DNA of 40,809 bases from an uncultured Eubacteriaceae bacterium (GTDB taxonomy: Bacteria > Bacillota > Clostridia > Eubacteriales > UBA1433), in NCBI GenBank assembly GCA_937880125.1, contig CALFLU010000098.1, forward strand, positions 1 to 40,809, given 5' to 3'. The notes beneath the pieces were generated by a model, which saw only the letters and a program-made list of their open reading frames with translations, ran no database searches and had not been told where the DNA came from. A program made the translations under genes and the position numbers. Shown one piece after another: positions 8,829 through 15,392 of this stretch (its first letter is position 1; every line of letters starts with the position of its first letter).

Positions 8829-8939
8829 AAAAATGCAAAAAAAGTATGGATTATTCATCGAAAACAGTGTATACTGAGTCCACTATGCTTAAGATAATCT
8901 GAATCAAAAGATAAAAATGAAAAGGGATTGAGGTATACA

Positions 8940-9770
8940 ATGGAACGCTTCATTATTGCGGATAGTTGCTGTGATTTGACAAAAGATTTAAAAAGCAGAT
9001 TCAATGCCATTACGGTTCCACTGAGCATAACCATGGGAGACAAGATGTTTGTGGACGACGATAAATTAAATATGAAAGTTTTCATGAAAGCTATGAAGAA
9101 TCATAAAGGGAAAATTTTTTCTGCATGTCCTTCGCCTTCGGCTTACCGCGATGCTTTTTTGGAAGCTAAGGACGGATTTGCCGTGACGTTGTCGAAGCAT
9201 CTGTCGGGGTCTTTTGAAAGTGCGCTGCAAGGAAAAAAATTGGCAGAAGAAAAAGGCGCGCAAATTCATGTGTTTGATTCAAAAAGTGCTTCGGCAGGAG
9301 AAGTGTTGGTGGCTTTGAAAATTCGCAGACTGATTGAGCAGGGGCGAACAAGGGAATATATCATCGAAAAAATCGAAGATTTTGTCAAAAAAATGAAGAC
9401 CTATTTTATTTTGGAAAATTTTGATAATTTGATCCGAAACGGAAGATTGCACCGAATCACGGGAAAGATTATTTCCATATTGAACATTTATCCCATTATG
9501 GGATCAGACGGAGACGGAAATATTGCTCTGTTTGCCAATGCGCGCGGAAAAAGACAAGCGATTGTAAAATTGATGGATTTAATTCGCAAAAGCGGCAGGC
9601 CCACTGAGGGGCAAGAAATTGTAATTGCTCATTGCAATAATGTCGGTTTAGCGGAACACGTGAGAAAAATCATTATTGACACTTTCCATTTTGCGGAAAT
9701 TGTTATTGTGCCGACGAGGGGAATCAGCTCCATGTATGCCAATGAAGGCGGCATTATCCTTGCCTTTTGA
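8940..9770 (+). CDS. DegV family fatty-acid-binding protein
   Basis: Cytosolic DegV-fold protein of 276 residues. The family binds a fatty acid in a deep cleft and some members (FakB) present it to the kinase FakA. The diagnostic start IIADSCCDLT is present, followed by SACPSPSAYRDAF and the LSGSFESALQGK segment with the fatty-acid-contacting Ser residues, and the C-terminal YANEGGI typical of the family. The ATG at 8940 is chosen because GAGG lies just before it; an upstream TTG lacks a ribosome site. A TATACT box at about 8870-8875 may be its -10 element. It ends in its own terminator. No fakA is nearby, so its partner must be elsewhere. Confidence 0.93.
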   Translation: MERFIIADSCCDLTKDLKSRFNAITVPLSITMGDKMFVDDDKLNMKVFMKAMKNHKGKIFSACPSPSAYRDAFLEAKDGFAVTLSKHLSGSFESALQGKKLAEEKGAQIHVFDSKSASAGEVLVALKIRRLIEQGRTREYIIEKIEDFVKKMKTYFILENFDNLIRNGRLHRITGKIISILNIYPIMGSDGDGNIALFANARGKRQAIVKLMDLIRKSGRPTEGQEIVIAHCNNVGLAEHVRKIIIDTFHFAEIVIVPTRGISSMYANEGGIILAF

Positions 9771-9848
9771 CAAAATTTTTATTGGCGCAACAAGCCATCG
9801 TCAAGCACGTCGTTTTCTTGATAAAGAATGCTGTGGTTTTGGAACCGA

Positions 9849-9885
9849 AAGGCTCCCGCATTAATGCGAGAGCCTTATTATTTTG
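9849..9885 (+). terminator. Rho-independent terminator after the DegV gene
   Basis: Stem AAGGCTC.CGCA / TGCG.GAGCCTT with one C-A mismatch and a TTAA loop, followed by TATTATTTT. It lies between the convergent DegV and ferredoxin-like genes and may also slow transcription from the right. Confidence 0.82.
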
Positions 9886-9913
9886 GAATGGATTCAAGTC
9901 AAAAAGCGAGGAT

Positions 9914-10627
9914 TTATGGCAAGATGTTGCCGTCGACGGAGATGGTGACCACTTTCCAGGGAATAATTTTGCCGCTGTTGAGCATGGCGGTTTTCACTGC
10001 GTTTTCAAGACCGCCGCAGCAGGGCACTTCCATGCGGGCGATGGTGATGCTTTTGATGTTGTTGAGGTTTAAAATTTCAGTGAATTTTTCGGTGTAGTCG
10101 CCTTCGTCTAATTTGGGGCAACCAATGATGGTCACTTTGTCTTTGATAAATTCTTCATGAAAATTGCCGTATGCAAAGGCGCTGCAGTCAGCGGCAATAA
10201 GCAAATCCGCGTTGTCGAGATAGGGCGCATTGACGGGAATCAGTTTGATTTGAACAGGCCATTGACGTAACTGAGACTCTATCGGAGCTGCGTTCGCGGC
10301 GGGTTGTTCTTGCTTTGCGGAAGTATCTTTTTCAAATGCGCGCGACTGAGAGCCGGGGCAACCGCAGGCAAGGGTTTGCGGGGCTGCTTTAGAGGCTTTG
10401 TGTTGTTCTACGGCGGATTTGTCAAATGCGGCCGCTTCGCGCTCTTCAAAACTGATGGCACCCGTGGGGCAAACCGGCAGACAATTTCCCAGGCCGTCGC
10501 AGTAATCGTCTCTTAAAAGCTGCGCTTTGCCGTTGACAAGGCCGATTGCGCCTTCCTGACAGGCATTGGTGCAAAGTCCGCATCCTACACATTTATCTTG
10601 ATCGATGGTAATAATTTTTCGAATCAT
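9914..10627 (-). CDS. Ferredoxin-like 4Fe-4S protein with CCG-type C-terminal region
   Basis: Soluble 237-residue iron-sulfur protein. The N-terminal ferredoxin domain has a canonical cluster motif CVGCGLCTNAC (residues about 13-23) and a second, shortened one CDGLGNCLPVCP, where only three closely spaced cysteines are seen. After a variable linker come ACGCPG, IIGCPK and VPCCGG, so the C-terminal domain also offers cysteines for a metal or cluster. I recognise this layout from clostridial genes placed beside Crp/Fnr regulators and hybrid-cluster genes, but no hcp is present here and the exact role is unknown; electron transfer in redox or nitrosative stress is a guess. AGAGGAA precedes the ATG. 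It is divergent from a Crp/Fnr gene and has an operator placed for activation. Confidence 0.87.
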   Translation of the reverse strand: MIRKIITIDQDKCVGCGLCTNACQEGAIGLVNGKAQLLRDDYCDGLGNCLPVCPTGAISFEEREAAAFDKSAVEQHKASKAAPQTLACGCPGSQSRAFEKDTSAKQEQPAANAAPIESQLRQWPVQIKLIPVNAPYLDNADLLIAADCSAFAYGNFHEEFIKDKVTIIGCPKLDEGDYTEKFTEILNLNNIKSITIARMEVPCCGGLENAVKTAMLNSGKIIPWKVVTISVDGNILP

Positions 10628-10668
10628 ATTGTTATTCCTCTTTCTGTTTCATTTTTCATCTTGAGTTT

Positions 10669-10710
10669 ATTATAATTTGTGTCACAAGTCAATTCCATTG
10701 CATTTGCAAC
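10669..10710 (-). promoter_or_regulatory. Ferredoxin-gene promoter with Crp/Fnr-type operator at about -41.5
   Basis: On the minus strand a perfect TATAAT lies at 10674-10669, giving a start point near 10662. No good -35 hexamer is present at the right distance. Instead an inverted repeat TTGCA-TT-TGCAA (10698-10709) is centred at 10703.5, that is 41.5 bases upstream, the class II position from which Crp/Fnr proteins activate. The identical palindrome occurs at the divergent regulator gene. The binding protein is inferred to be that regulator. Confidence 0.7.
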
Positions 10711-10770
10711 AAATTATTTTTTTTAATTAAAAGTTATATTTTCAGGTTACATAAATGGAAAAACAGCGGT

Positions 10771-10819
10771 TTGCATTTTTCGGTGTGGCAGAGTAAAATA
10801 AATATATTGCATTTGCAAT
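10771..10819 (+). promoter_or_regulatory. Crp/Fnr-gene promoter with downstream operator (autorepression)
   Basis: TTGCAT (10771-10776), 17-base spacer, TAAAAT (10794-10799); predicted start near 10806. The perfect 6+6 inverted repeat ATTGCA-TT-TGCAAT (10806-10819) therefore covers the first transcribed bases, a place where a bound regulator blocks transcription. The -35 itself repeats the TTGCAT half-site. Confidence 0.7.
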
Positions 10820-10831
10820 AAGGGGAAAATT

Positions 10832-11530
10832 ATGGAAAACAATCAAAACAACCTCGAAAAAAGCGAATTGTTTCGCAATATTGCACCGCACGAGATAGAG
10901 GCGATTATTACTTGCTTGTTGGCGGTTGAAAAAAGTTACGGCAAGGACAGTGACATTATTGAAATGGGAAGTTATGTTGACTCGGTGGGTATTTTGACAA
11001 AAGGAACGGCACAAATTGTTCACACGGATATACTGGGCAACAGACGAATTATCTCAGAGCTAAAAGAAGGGGATTTGTTTGCCGAAGCCTTTGCCACAAT
11101 CAAATGTCAAAGCATGCCTGTTAATGTTGTGGCAGTGACCAATTGCACGGTTGTTTGGTTTGTTGCGGAAAAAATCGTTGATGTTTGCGGCAAACAGTGC
11201 GGATTTCACAAAACACTCAGCGCGAATTTTTCTCAAATCATCGCGAAGAAAAATATTATTCTGAACGAAAAAATTCAATTGTTATCCTGCAAAACCACAA
11301 AAGAAAAATTGTGCATGTATCTGTTGACCTATGCGCAAAAGGCAGGAAAGTTATCTTTTCGTATTGCTTTTTCACGAGATGAACTGGCGGATTTTTTGTC
11401 GGTGGACCGCAGTGCCATGTCGCGCGAATTAAGCCGTTTGCGGCAAGAAGGGAAAATAAAATACAAAAAAAATGACTTTCAGCTAAATCCTAAGGATTTT
11501 ATTATCGGCGAGGAGACATCATGCTATTAA
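10832..11530 (+). CDS. Crp/Fnr family transcriptional regulator
   Basis: DNA-binding regulator of 232 residues: a cyclic-nucleotide-binding-like beta-barrel (about 15-120), a dimerisation helix (125-155) and a winged helix-turn-helix at 181-207 (FSRDELADFLSVDRSAMSRELSRL, split by the turn). The barrel lacks the cAMP-contacting Arg-Ser of CRP, and there is no N-terminal cysteine cluster of the Fnr type; scattered cysteines at 28, 92, 105, 120 and 123 leave a redox or haem ligand open. Its gene is preceded by AAGGGGA. It heads an operon: the deaminase gene overlaps its end by ten bases. Operators suggest it represses itself and activates the divergent ferredoxin-like gene. Confidence 0.93.
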   Translation: MENNQNNLEKSELFRNIAPHEIEAIITCLLAVEKSYGKDSDIIEMGSYVDSVGILTKGTAQIVHTDILGNRRIISELKEGDLFAEAFATIKCQSMPVNVVAVTNCTVVWFVAEKIVDVCGKQCGFHKTLSANFSQIIAKKNIILNEKIQLLSCKTTKEKLCMYLLTYAQKAGKLSFRIAFSRDELADFLSVDRSAMSRELSRLRQEGKIKYKKNDFQLNPKDFIIGEETSCY

Positions 11531-12819
11531 AAAATATAGATATTCTGGACGAACACTTTGGGGTGAAGAAAAATTGTTATGTGGGCATTGAGGGCAAAAT
11601 CATTGATTATGTGGGGCAAAGTCCGCCGACAAAAGACTATGGCCGCATTTATGACGGAAGTGACAAGCTGCTTATGCCCGGATTGGTAAATGCGCACAGT
11701 CATGCATCGATGACATTGCTTCGTGGCTATGCGGAAAATTTAAAATTACAGGACTGGCTCCATCAAAAGGTGTTTCCTTTTGAGGACAAAATGGGCAAAG
11801 AAGATATTTATAACGGAGCCCTATTGGCATGCGCTGAAATGATTCGTTTTGGAACAGTGTCTTTCACGGATATGTATTTTATGGGAGAACAAATGGCAAA
11901 AGCCGTTTTGGATGCAGGGATAAAGTGCAACTTCAGTGTTGGGCTTACCTGTTTTGACGAAAGAAACTTATCCGATTTACCGATCTATAAAGAAAATCTG
12001 TTTTTACTCGAAAACTATCACAATGCCAATGACGGACAATTTAAGGTGGATTTATCGGTTCACGGAGAATACACGTCCAATGCAAAAATTGTCGAACAAA
12101 CCGTTGACTTTGGTCGAGGAAAAAATTTAAATATGCATATCCATTTGTCCGAAACCAAGACTGAACATGAGCAATGCAAGGCGAGAAACGGCAAAACGCC
12201 CGCAAAATATTTTTATGATCTGGGGATTTTTGATATGCCCACCACAGCAGCCCACTGTGTTTGGTTGGAGGGGGAAGATTTTGAAATTTTAAAAGAAAAA
12301 AATGTCACGGCGGCATGTTGCCCCAACAGTAATTTAAAGTTGGGAAGCGGATTTTGCAATGTGCCGAAACTGATAGAAAAAGATATTTCTGTTGCATTGG
12401 GAACAGACGGCGCCGCAAGCAACAATAATTTAAACTTATTTGAAGAAATCAAAACATTCTCCATTGCATATAATGCGGCTTATGATGATGTGTTGACCAT
12501 TAAGCCCCGTCACGGACTGGCGGCGGCAACCATAAACGGATTTAAGGCACAAGGCCGTTATGACTGCGGAAAAATTGAAGCGGGAAACCGTGCGGATTTG
12601 GTGGTTCTTGATACAAAAAAACCATGGATGCAACCCTGCCACGTCATGCAAAACAATTTGGTATATTCTGCCCAGGGAAGCGATGTAGTCTTGAGCATGG
12701 CAGACGGCAAGGTGTTGTATGAAAACGGACAATATTTGACGATAGATATTGAAAAAGTTATTTATCATGCAAATCGCAGTACACAAGAAATTTTAAAGCG
12801 ATTGCAAACAAAGGAGTAG
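11521..12819 (+). CDS. mtaD: 5-methylthioadenosine/S-adenosylhomocysteine deaminase
   Basis: Metal-dependent amidohydrolase that deaminates MTA, SAH and related adenosine derivatives to the inosine forms. At 432 residues it has normal length. Metal ligands are visible: HxH in NAHSHAS (His59, His61), the third His in HIHLSE, the fourth in AAHCVWL and the Asp in GTDGAAS. The GLVNAHSH...TLLRGYAEN...W pattern is that of the MtaD/SsnA/TrzA group. GAGGAG inside the end of the Crp/Fnr gene serves its start, ten bases before that gene's stop. The next gene, a purine nucleoside phosphorylase, starts after three bases and could split the inosine product. The other member of the group to consider is guanine or cytosine deaminase, but the motifs fit MtaD best. 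Confidence 0.9.
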   Translation: MLLKNIDILDEHFGVKKNCYVGIEGKIIDYVGQSPPTKDYGRIYDGSDKLLMPGLVNAHSHASMTLLRGYAENLKLQDWLHQKVFPFEDKMGKEDIYNGALLACAEMIRFGTVSFTDMYFMGEQMAKAVLDAGIKCNFSVGLTCFDERNLSDLPIYKENLFLLENYHNANDGQFKVDLSVHGEYTSNAKIVEQTVDFGRGKNLNMHIHLSETKTEHEQCKARNGKTPAKYFYDLGIFDMPTTAAHCVWLEGEDFEILKEKNVTAACCPNSNLKLGSGFCNVPKLIEKDISVALGTDGAASNNNLNLFEEIKTFSIAYNAAYDDVLTIKPRHGLAAATINGFKAQGRYDCGKIEAGNRADLVVLDTKKPWMQPCHVMQNNLVYSAQGSDVVLSMADGKVLYENGQYLTIDIEKVIYHANRSTQEILKRLQTKE

Positions 12820-12822
12820 AAT

Positions 12823-13626
12823 ATGTTTCGAGAAGCAGCAAAATATTTAATAGAAAAAATTAACATCAGACCCTCTGTGGCGGTGGTTTTGGGCTCGGGG
12901 TTGGGCGAGTTGGCACAAAAGGTAGAAGATGCCGTCTTTGTGGATTATAAAGATATTCCGCACTTCAAAGCATCTACGGCACCTGACCACAAAGGACGAT
13001 TTGTCTTTGGAAAATTTGGGGGCAAAGATGTGGCTTTTATGCAAGGAAGGCTGCATTATTACGAAGGCTATACAATGCAAGAAGTGACCTTTCCCATCAG
13101 GGTACTCAAAGAATTGGGCATAGAAACATTGATTGTGACCAATGCGGCAGGAGGAATCAATAAAACTTTTGCCGCGGGAGACATTATGCTCATTGAAGAC
13201 CACATCAATCTGCTTGGGACCAATCCGCTGATCGGCCCCAACATAGCCGCCCACGGTGCACGGTTTTTTGATATGACCTTTGCTTATACGCCATGTTTGC
13301 GAAAAATAGCGGAAGAGCGCGCAAAAAAAATGAATTTGCCGCTAAAAAAAGGCATCTATATTGCCTGTACGGGACCGAGTTTTGAAACACCGGCAGAGAT
13401 CAATGCTTTTCGCCTGTGGGGAGCCGATGCGGTGGGCATGTCCACGGTGCCGGAAGTGATTGTTGCCGTGCATTGCGGTATGCAAGTGCTGGGGCTGTCC
13501 TTAATTTCCAATGCGGCTGCCGGCGTGCTGGGTGCGCCGCTGTCGGGCGAAGAGGTGATAGAAACAGCGCGAAAAAAAGGAAAAGAATTTGAAGAATTGG
13601 TTGAAGGAATTATCACGGATATTTAA
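12823..13626 (+). CDS. punA: Purine nucleoside phosphorylase (trimeric type)
   Basis: Cytosolic enzyme cleaving inosine or guanosine with phosphate into base and ribose-1-phosphate. The 267-residue length and the motifs VLGSGLGEL (phosphate binding), GRLHYYEGY, TNAAGGIN, GPSFETPAEI (base-contacting Glu) and ISNAAAG (base-contacting Asn) are those of trimeric PNPs of the inosine/guanosine type rather than hexameric DeoD. AAAGGAG precedes the ATG and the gap to mtaD is three bases. Together the two enzymes make a route from MTA or SAH to hypoxanthine and a modified ribose-phosphate. Methylthioinosine phosphorylase activity is an alternative, since it shares the fold. Confidence 0.93.
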   Translation: MFREAAKYLIEKINIRPSVAVVLGSGLGELAQKVEDAVFVDYKDIPHFKASTAPDHKGRFVFGKFGGKDVAFMQGRLHYYEGYTMQEVTFPIRVLKELGIETLIVTNAAGGINKTFAAGDIMLIEDHINLLGTNPLIGPNIAAHGARFFDMTFAYTPCLRKIAEERAKKMNLPLKKGIYIACTGPSFETPAEINAFRLWGADAVGMSTVPEVIVAVHCGMQVLGLSLISNAAAGVLGAPLSGEEVIETARKKGKEFEELVEGIITDI

Positions 13627-13860
13627 TGAATGTCAAGAAAAGCAAGTCATATGGGATGAAAATATACGGCGTGATAGAGTTAAATACATCCACAGGCGAA
13701 AGAGGACAGCTGCATGATAACAATCTTGGCGGACTCAAGCGCATCGAGCAAAGGGTGTATTGCAAAGGTGTGCCGGACTTGCGCAAGTGAATTTCTCGTA
13801 AAAAATCGCGTTGAAATAACAAAATCAAAAATAATATGCGAGATGAATGAAAATTGATAT
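13627..13860. other. Gap with only short unsupported reading frames
   Basis: No gene I can support. A 54-codon frame starts at 13626, overlapping the punA stop, and ends at 13790; it lacks a recognisable ribosome site. A second frame of 48 codons overlaps it. Neither resembles a family I know. The stretch could be the decayed end of an operon. Confidence 0.4.
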
Positions 13861-13900
13861 AATAAAACAGGATGCCGCTTTATTTGCATCCTGTTTTATT
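13861..13900. terminator. Bidirectional terminator between punA and the TM1266-family gene
   Basis: A perfect 15-base inverted repeat (13861-13875 with 13886-13900) around a 10-base loop, with T-runs in each arm end. It sits 16 bases after the minus-strand gene's stop and 234 after punA, so it can serve both. Confidence 0.88.
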
Positions 13901-13916
13901 ATATCGATCGGATAGA

Positions 13917-14168
13917 TTAAAAAACCATCTTTTGAACAACGATGCCACCGATTTCAAGCAGCTTTTTTTCCAGCTCGGCAGCTTTTTCTTCCTGGCCACC
14001 TGCTACTTCAAGCAAAACCAAGCCCATGGGACTGCAGCTTTCGGTTTCGCTGGTGTGAAGACCGATGCGTGTGTTGATATAGCAGCCATACTCTGTCAAG
14101 AGATCTTGAAATTTTGTCGCAGTTTCGATTCTTTGTTTTAACATGACACCGAGAATAATTTTGTTCAT
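13917..14168 (-). CDS. TM1266 family (putative iron-only hydrogenase system regulator)
   Basis: An 83-residue ferredoxin-fold (ACT/NikR-C-like) protein. The layout MNKIILGVMLKQR, then TEYGCYINTRIGLH, PMGLVLLEVAG and a final helix with GGIVVQKMVF matches the small TM1266 family, often found with [FeFe]-hydrogenase maturation genes and annotated as their regulator. No hydrogenase or hydF/hydE/hydG gene lies in this window, so function is open. GGAGG precedes the ATG, and a consensus promoter lies at 14230-14258. It is a single-gene unit ending at the bidirectional terminator. Confidence 0.8.
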   Translation of the reverse strand: MNKIILGVMLKQRIETATKFQDLLTEYGCYINTRIGLHTSETESCSPMGLVLLEVAGGQEEKAAELEKKLLEIGGIVVQKMVF

Positions 14169-14229
14169 AGAGTACCTCCAAAATATTAATTAAATTTAAA
14201 AGTTAAAACGGCTTTAATGTTCCATCTAT

Positions 14230-14258
14230 ACTATATGATTTTTAAAAAAGATTGTCAA
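14230..14258 (-). promoter_or_regulatory. Predicted promoter of the TM1266-family gene
   Basis: On the minus strand, TTGACA (14258-14253), a 17-base spacer and TATAGT (14235-14230), about 60 bases before the start codon. Close to the sigma-A consensus. Confidence 0.75.
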
Positions 14259-14307
14259 GGTCATTCTGTTTGGGAATGGACGAATAGGCTTGTTGCATGG
14301 GGGGAAA

Positions 14308-14336
14308 TTGACTTTTTGCAGTTTTTAAGGTATATT
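14308..14336 (+). promoter_or_regulatory. Predicted promoter of the 92-residue protein gene
   Basis: TTGACT (14308-14313), a 17-base spacer and TATATT (14331-14336), about 32 bases before the ATG. It diverges from the TM1266-family promoter. Confidence 0.72.
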
Positions 14337-14368
14337 AATATATAATATAAAACAAAATAGGTGAGAGA

Positions 14369-14647
14369 ATGAAAAGAATTTTGGCGGGAGAAGGAGAAAA
14401 ACAAAAGACATTTTTTACGAAAAACGATATTGTGGTCGGCGAACAATTGGAAGACGGAAAAGTATTAAAAATTAAAATGCAAAAAATCAAGAGTCCTGAC
14501 GGAAAACGTCAGCGCTATTATATCAATCGCGGAGGATATATCATCGGGTGGATCAGCGAAGATTTGATGCGCTGCAAAGGCACCAATGTCAAACAGCAAG
14601 GCCTGCTGAGCGATATTGCTTCTGCGATGAAAGTGGTCCGCGCTTAA
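14369..14647 (+). CDS. Small basic protein, unknown function
   Basis: A 92-residue protein I do not recognise. It is rich in Lys and Arg in its first two thirds (KIKMQKIKSPDGKRQRYY), predicted to be mostly beta-strand there, and ends in a short helix (LLSDIASAMKVV). No signal peptide, membrane segment or cysteine pair is seen. It has a near-consensus promoter, an AGGTGAGAG ribosome site and its own terminator, which together support a real single-gene unit. Nucleic-acid binding would fit its charge but is only a guess. Confidence 0.75.
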   Translation: MKRILAGEGEKQKTFFTKNDIVVGEQLEDGKVLKIKMQKIKSPDGKRQRYYINRGGYIIGWISEDLMRCKGTNVKQQGLLSDIASAMKVVRA

Positions 14648-14672
14648 ATAGCATCGCTGCAAAGGGATAAAT

Positions 14673-14697
14673 AGCCATCCTGTGGATGGTTTTTTTA
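14673..14697 (+). terminator. Terminator after the 92-residue protein gene
   Basis: Stem CCATCC/GGATGG with a three-base loop followed by seven T residues. Confidence 0.8.
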
Positions 14698-14731
14698 TGG
14701 GTGCTTTAAAGCAGCCATTGCCTAATAATAA

Positions 14732-14771
14732 AAAATGCCTAATTCTTTAAAAGAACAGGCATTATTTTTTT
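14732..14771. terminator. Hairpin with T-runs on both strands
   Basis: AATGCCT (14734-14740) pairs with AGGCATT (14757-14763), with an inner TTCTT/AAGAA. T-runs follow on the plus strand (ATTTTTTT) and on the minus strand (TTTTTATT). It may back up termination of the 92-residue gene and of the minus-strand small RNA. Confidence 0.65.
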
Positions 14772-14825
14772 ATCCATGGTTGTTATATGATTGCATTGCC
14801 GATAAGGGCAGTTGGTTTAAGCGAA

Positions 14826-14904
14826 ATAAAAAAGAAGCGCGTTGTGTTAAAAAGGGTGGCAGAGAAATGTTTTATAAAGGATAATTGCACGCGCTTCCTT
14901 TTCT
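14826..14904 (-). ncRNA. Candidate small RNA, about 79 nt
   Basis: No open frame is present, but the minus strand has a near-perfect promoter (TTGACA, 16 bases, TATACT) and, about 70 bases on, a T-run (six T) after a 9-base G/C-rich stem GAAGCGCGT/ACGCGCTTC, lengthened outward by G-U and A-U pairs. The stem closes a 46-base, mostly unpaired loop. The loop carries pyrimidine-rich patches (ATCCTTTA and CCACCCTTTT) complementary to Shine-Dalgarno-like sequence, as in trans-acting regulatory RNAs. I know no family it matches. Confidence 0.6.
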
Positions 14905-14910
14905 TATATT

Positions 14911-14938
14911 AGTATACCAAAAGTTTAAAAGATGTCAA
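14911..14938 (-). promoter_or_regulatory. Near-consensus promoter of the candidate small RNA
   Basis: TTGACA (14938-14933), 16-base spacer, TATACT (14916-14911) on the minus strand. No minus-strand gene follows, only the candidate RNA. Confidence 0.75.
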
Positions 14939-14952
14939 GAAAAAAATAGCAA

Positions 14953-14974
14953 AAATTTTTAAGAAATTTTTAAG
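14953..14974 (+). repeat. Two tandem 11-base repeats with TTAAG cores
   Basis: Two exact adjacent copies of AAATTTTTAAG. They give TTAAGA-5 bases-TTAAGA, the spacing of direct-repeat sites for OmpR/PhoB-type regulators. The repeats lie about 35 bases before a TATACT box (15008-15013) of the 63-residue protein gene. Confidence 0.6.
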
Positions 14975-15051
14975 AATAATATTGATTTCGGAAAAAAGGT
15001 GTGGTAGTATACTATTACTTAATGGAATCTTAATAAATAGAGGGCGTTAAA

Positions 15052-15243
15052 ATGAAAGAACAATCGATATTTTTCAATTTAAATGAGTCCGATAACAGCA
15101 ATTCTTCATTGTCAAACACAATGGACAATATGTCAAATTATTATGCGGTTGTTGTTGACGGGGCATCGATTAATAAAATTAGACGCATAGACAGAGAGTT
15201 TAGGCTTTACGAAGAAAAGCAATCCGCAATGCGAGCAAAATAA
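15052..15243 (+). CDS. Small hydrophilic protein, unknown function
   Basis: A 63-residue protein not recognised. The N-terminal half is rich in Asn and Ser (NLNESDNSNSSLSNTMDNMSN), the middle has a short beta-like YYAVVVDGASI, and the C terminus is a charged helix (RRIDREFRLYEEKQSAM). There is no signal peptide. GAGGG precedes the ATG, a TATACT box lies at 15008-15013, and a terminator follows 31 bases after the stop, so an expressed gene is likely. TTAAG direct repeats upstream suggest control by a response regulator. Confidence 0.65.
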   Translation: MKEQSIFFNLNESDNSNSSLSNTMDNMSNYYAVVVDGASINKIRRIDREFRLYEEKQSAMRAK

Positions 15244-15274
15244 AACGCATTGAATTAAAAATCATTTTGCGTAC

Positions 15275-15298
15275 AAAGGCGCTTTTGCGTCTTTTTTT
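15275..15298 (+). terminator. Terminator after the 63-residue protein gene
   Basis: Stem AAAGGCGC/GCGTCTTT (one G-T pair), TTTT loop, then a T-run. Confidence 0.78.
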
Positions 15299-15331
15299 AA
15301 TGGAGAAATATTGATAGCCAAAACGTATATC

Positions 15332-15379
15332 CTGATACAAAAAAAACAAAGCGATATTCGCTTTGTTTTTTTGTATCAG
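15332..15379. terminator. Long bidirectional terminator hairpin
   Basis: A 22-base, almost perfect inverted repeat (15332-15354 with 15358-15379, one extra A) around a TAT loop, containing A- and T-runs that work in either direction. It lies between the convergent 63-residue gene and the secreted-protein gene. Confidence 0.85.
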
Positions 15380-15392
15380 TTATGGACGGATG

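Noticed and set aside
14840..14880. AGGGTGGCA sequence resembling the T-box antiterminator core
   Set aside because: The full AGGGTGGnACCGCG core, specifier loop and an aminoacyl-tRNA or amino-acid gene downstream are all missing. The segment is better explained as the antisense of the candidate small RNA loop.
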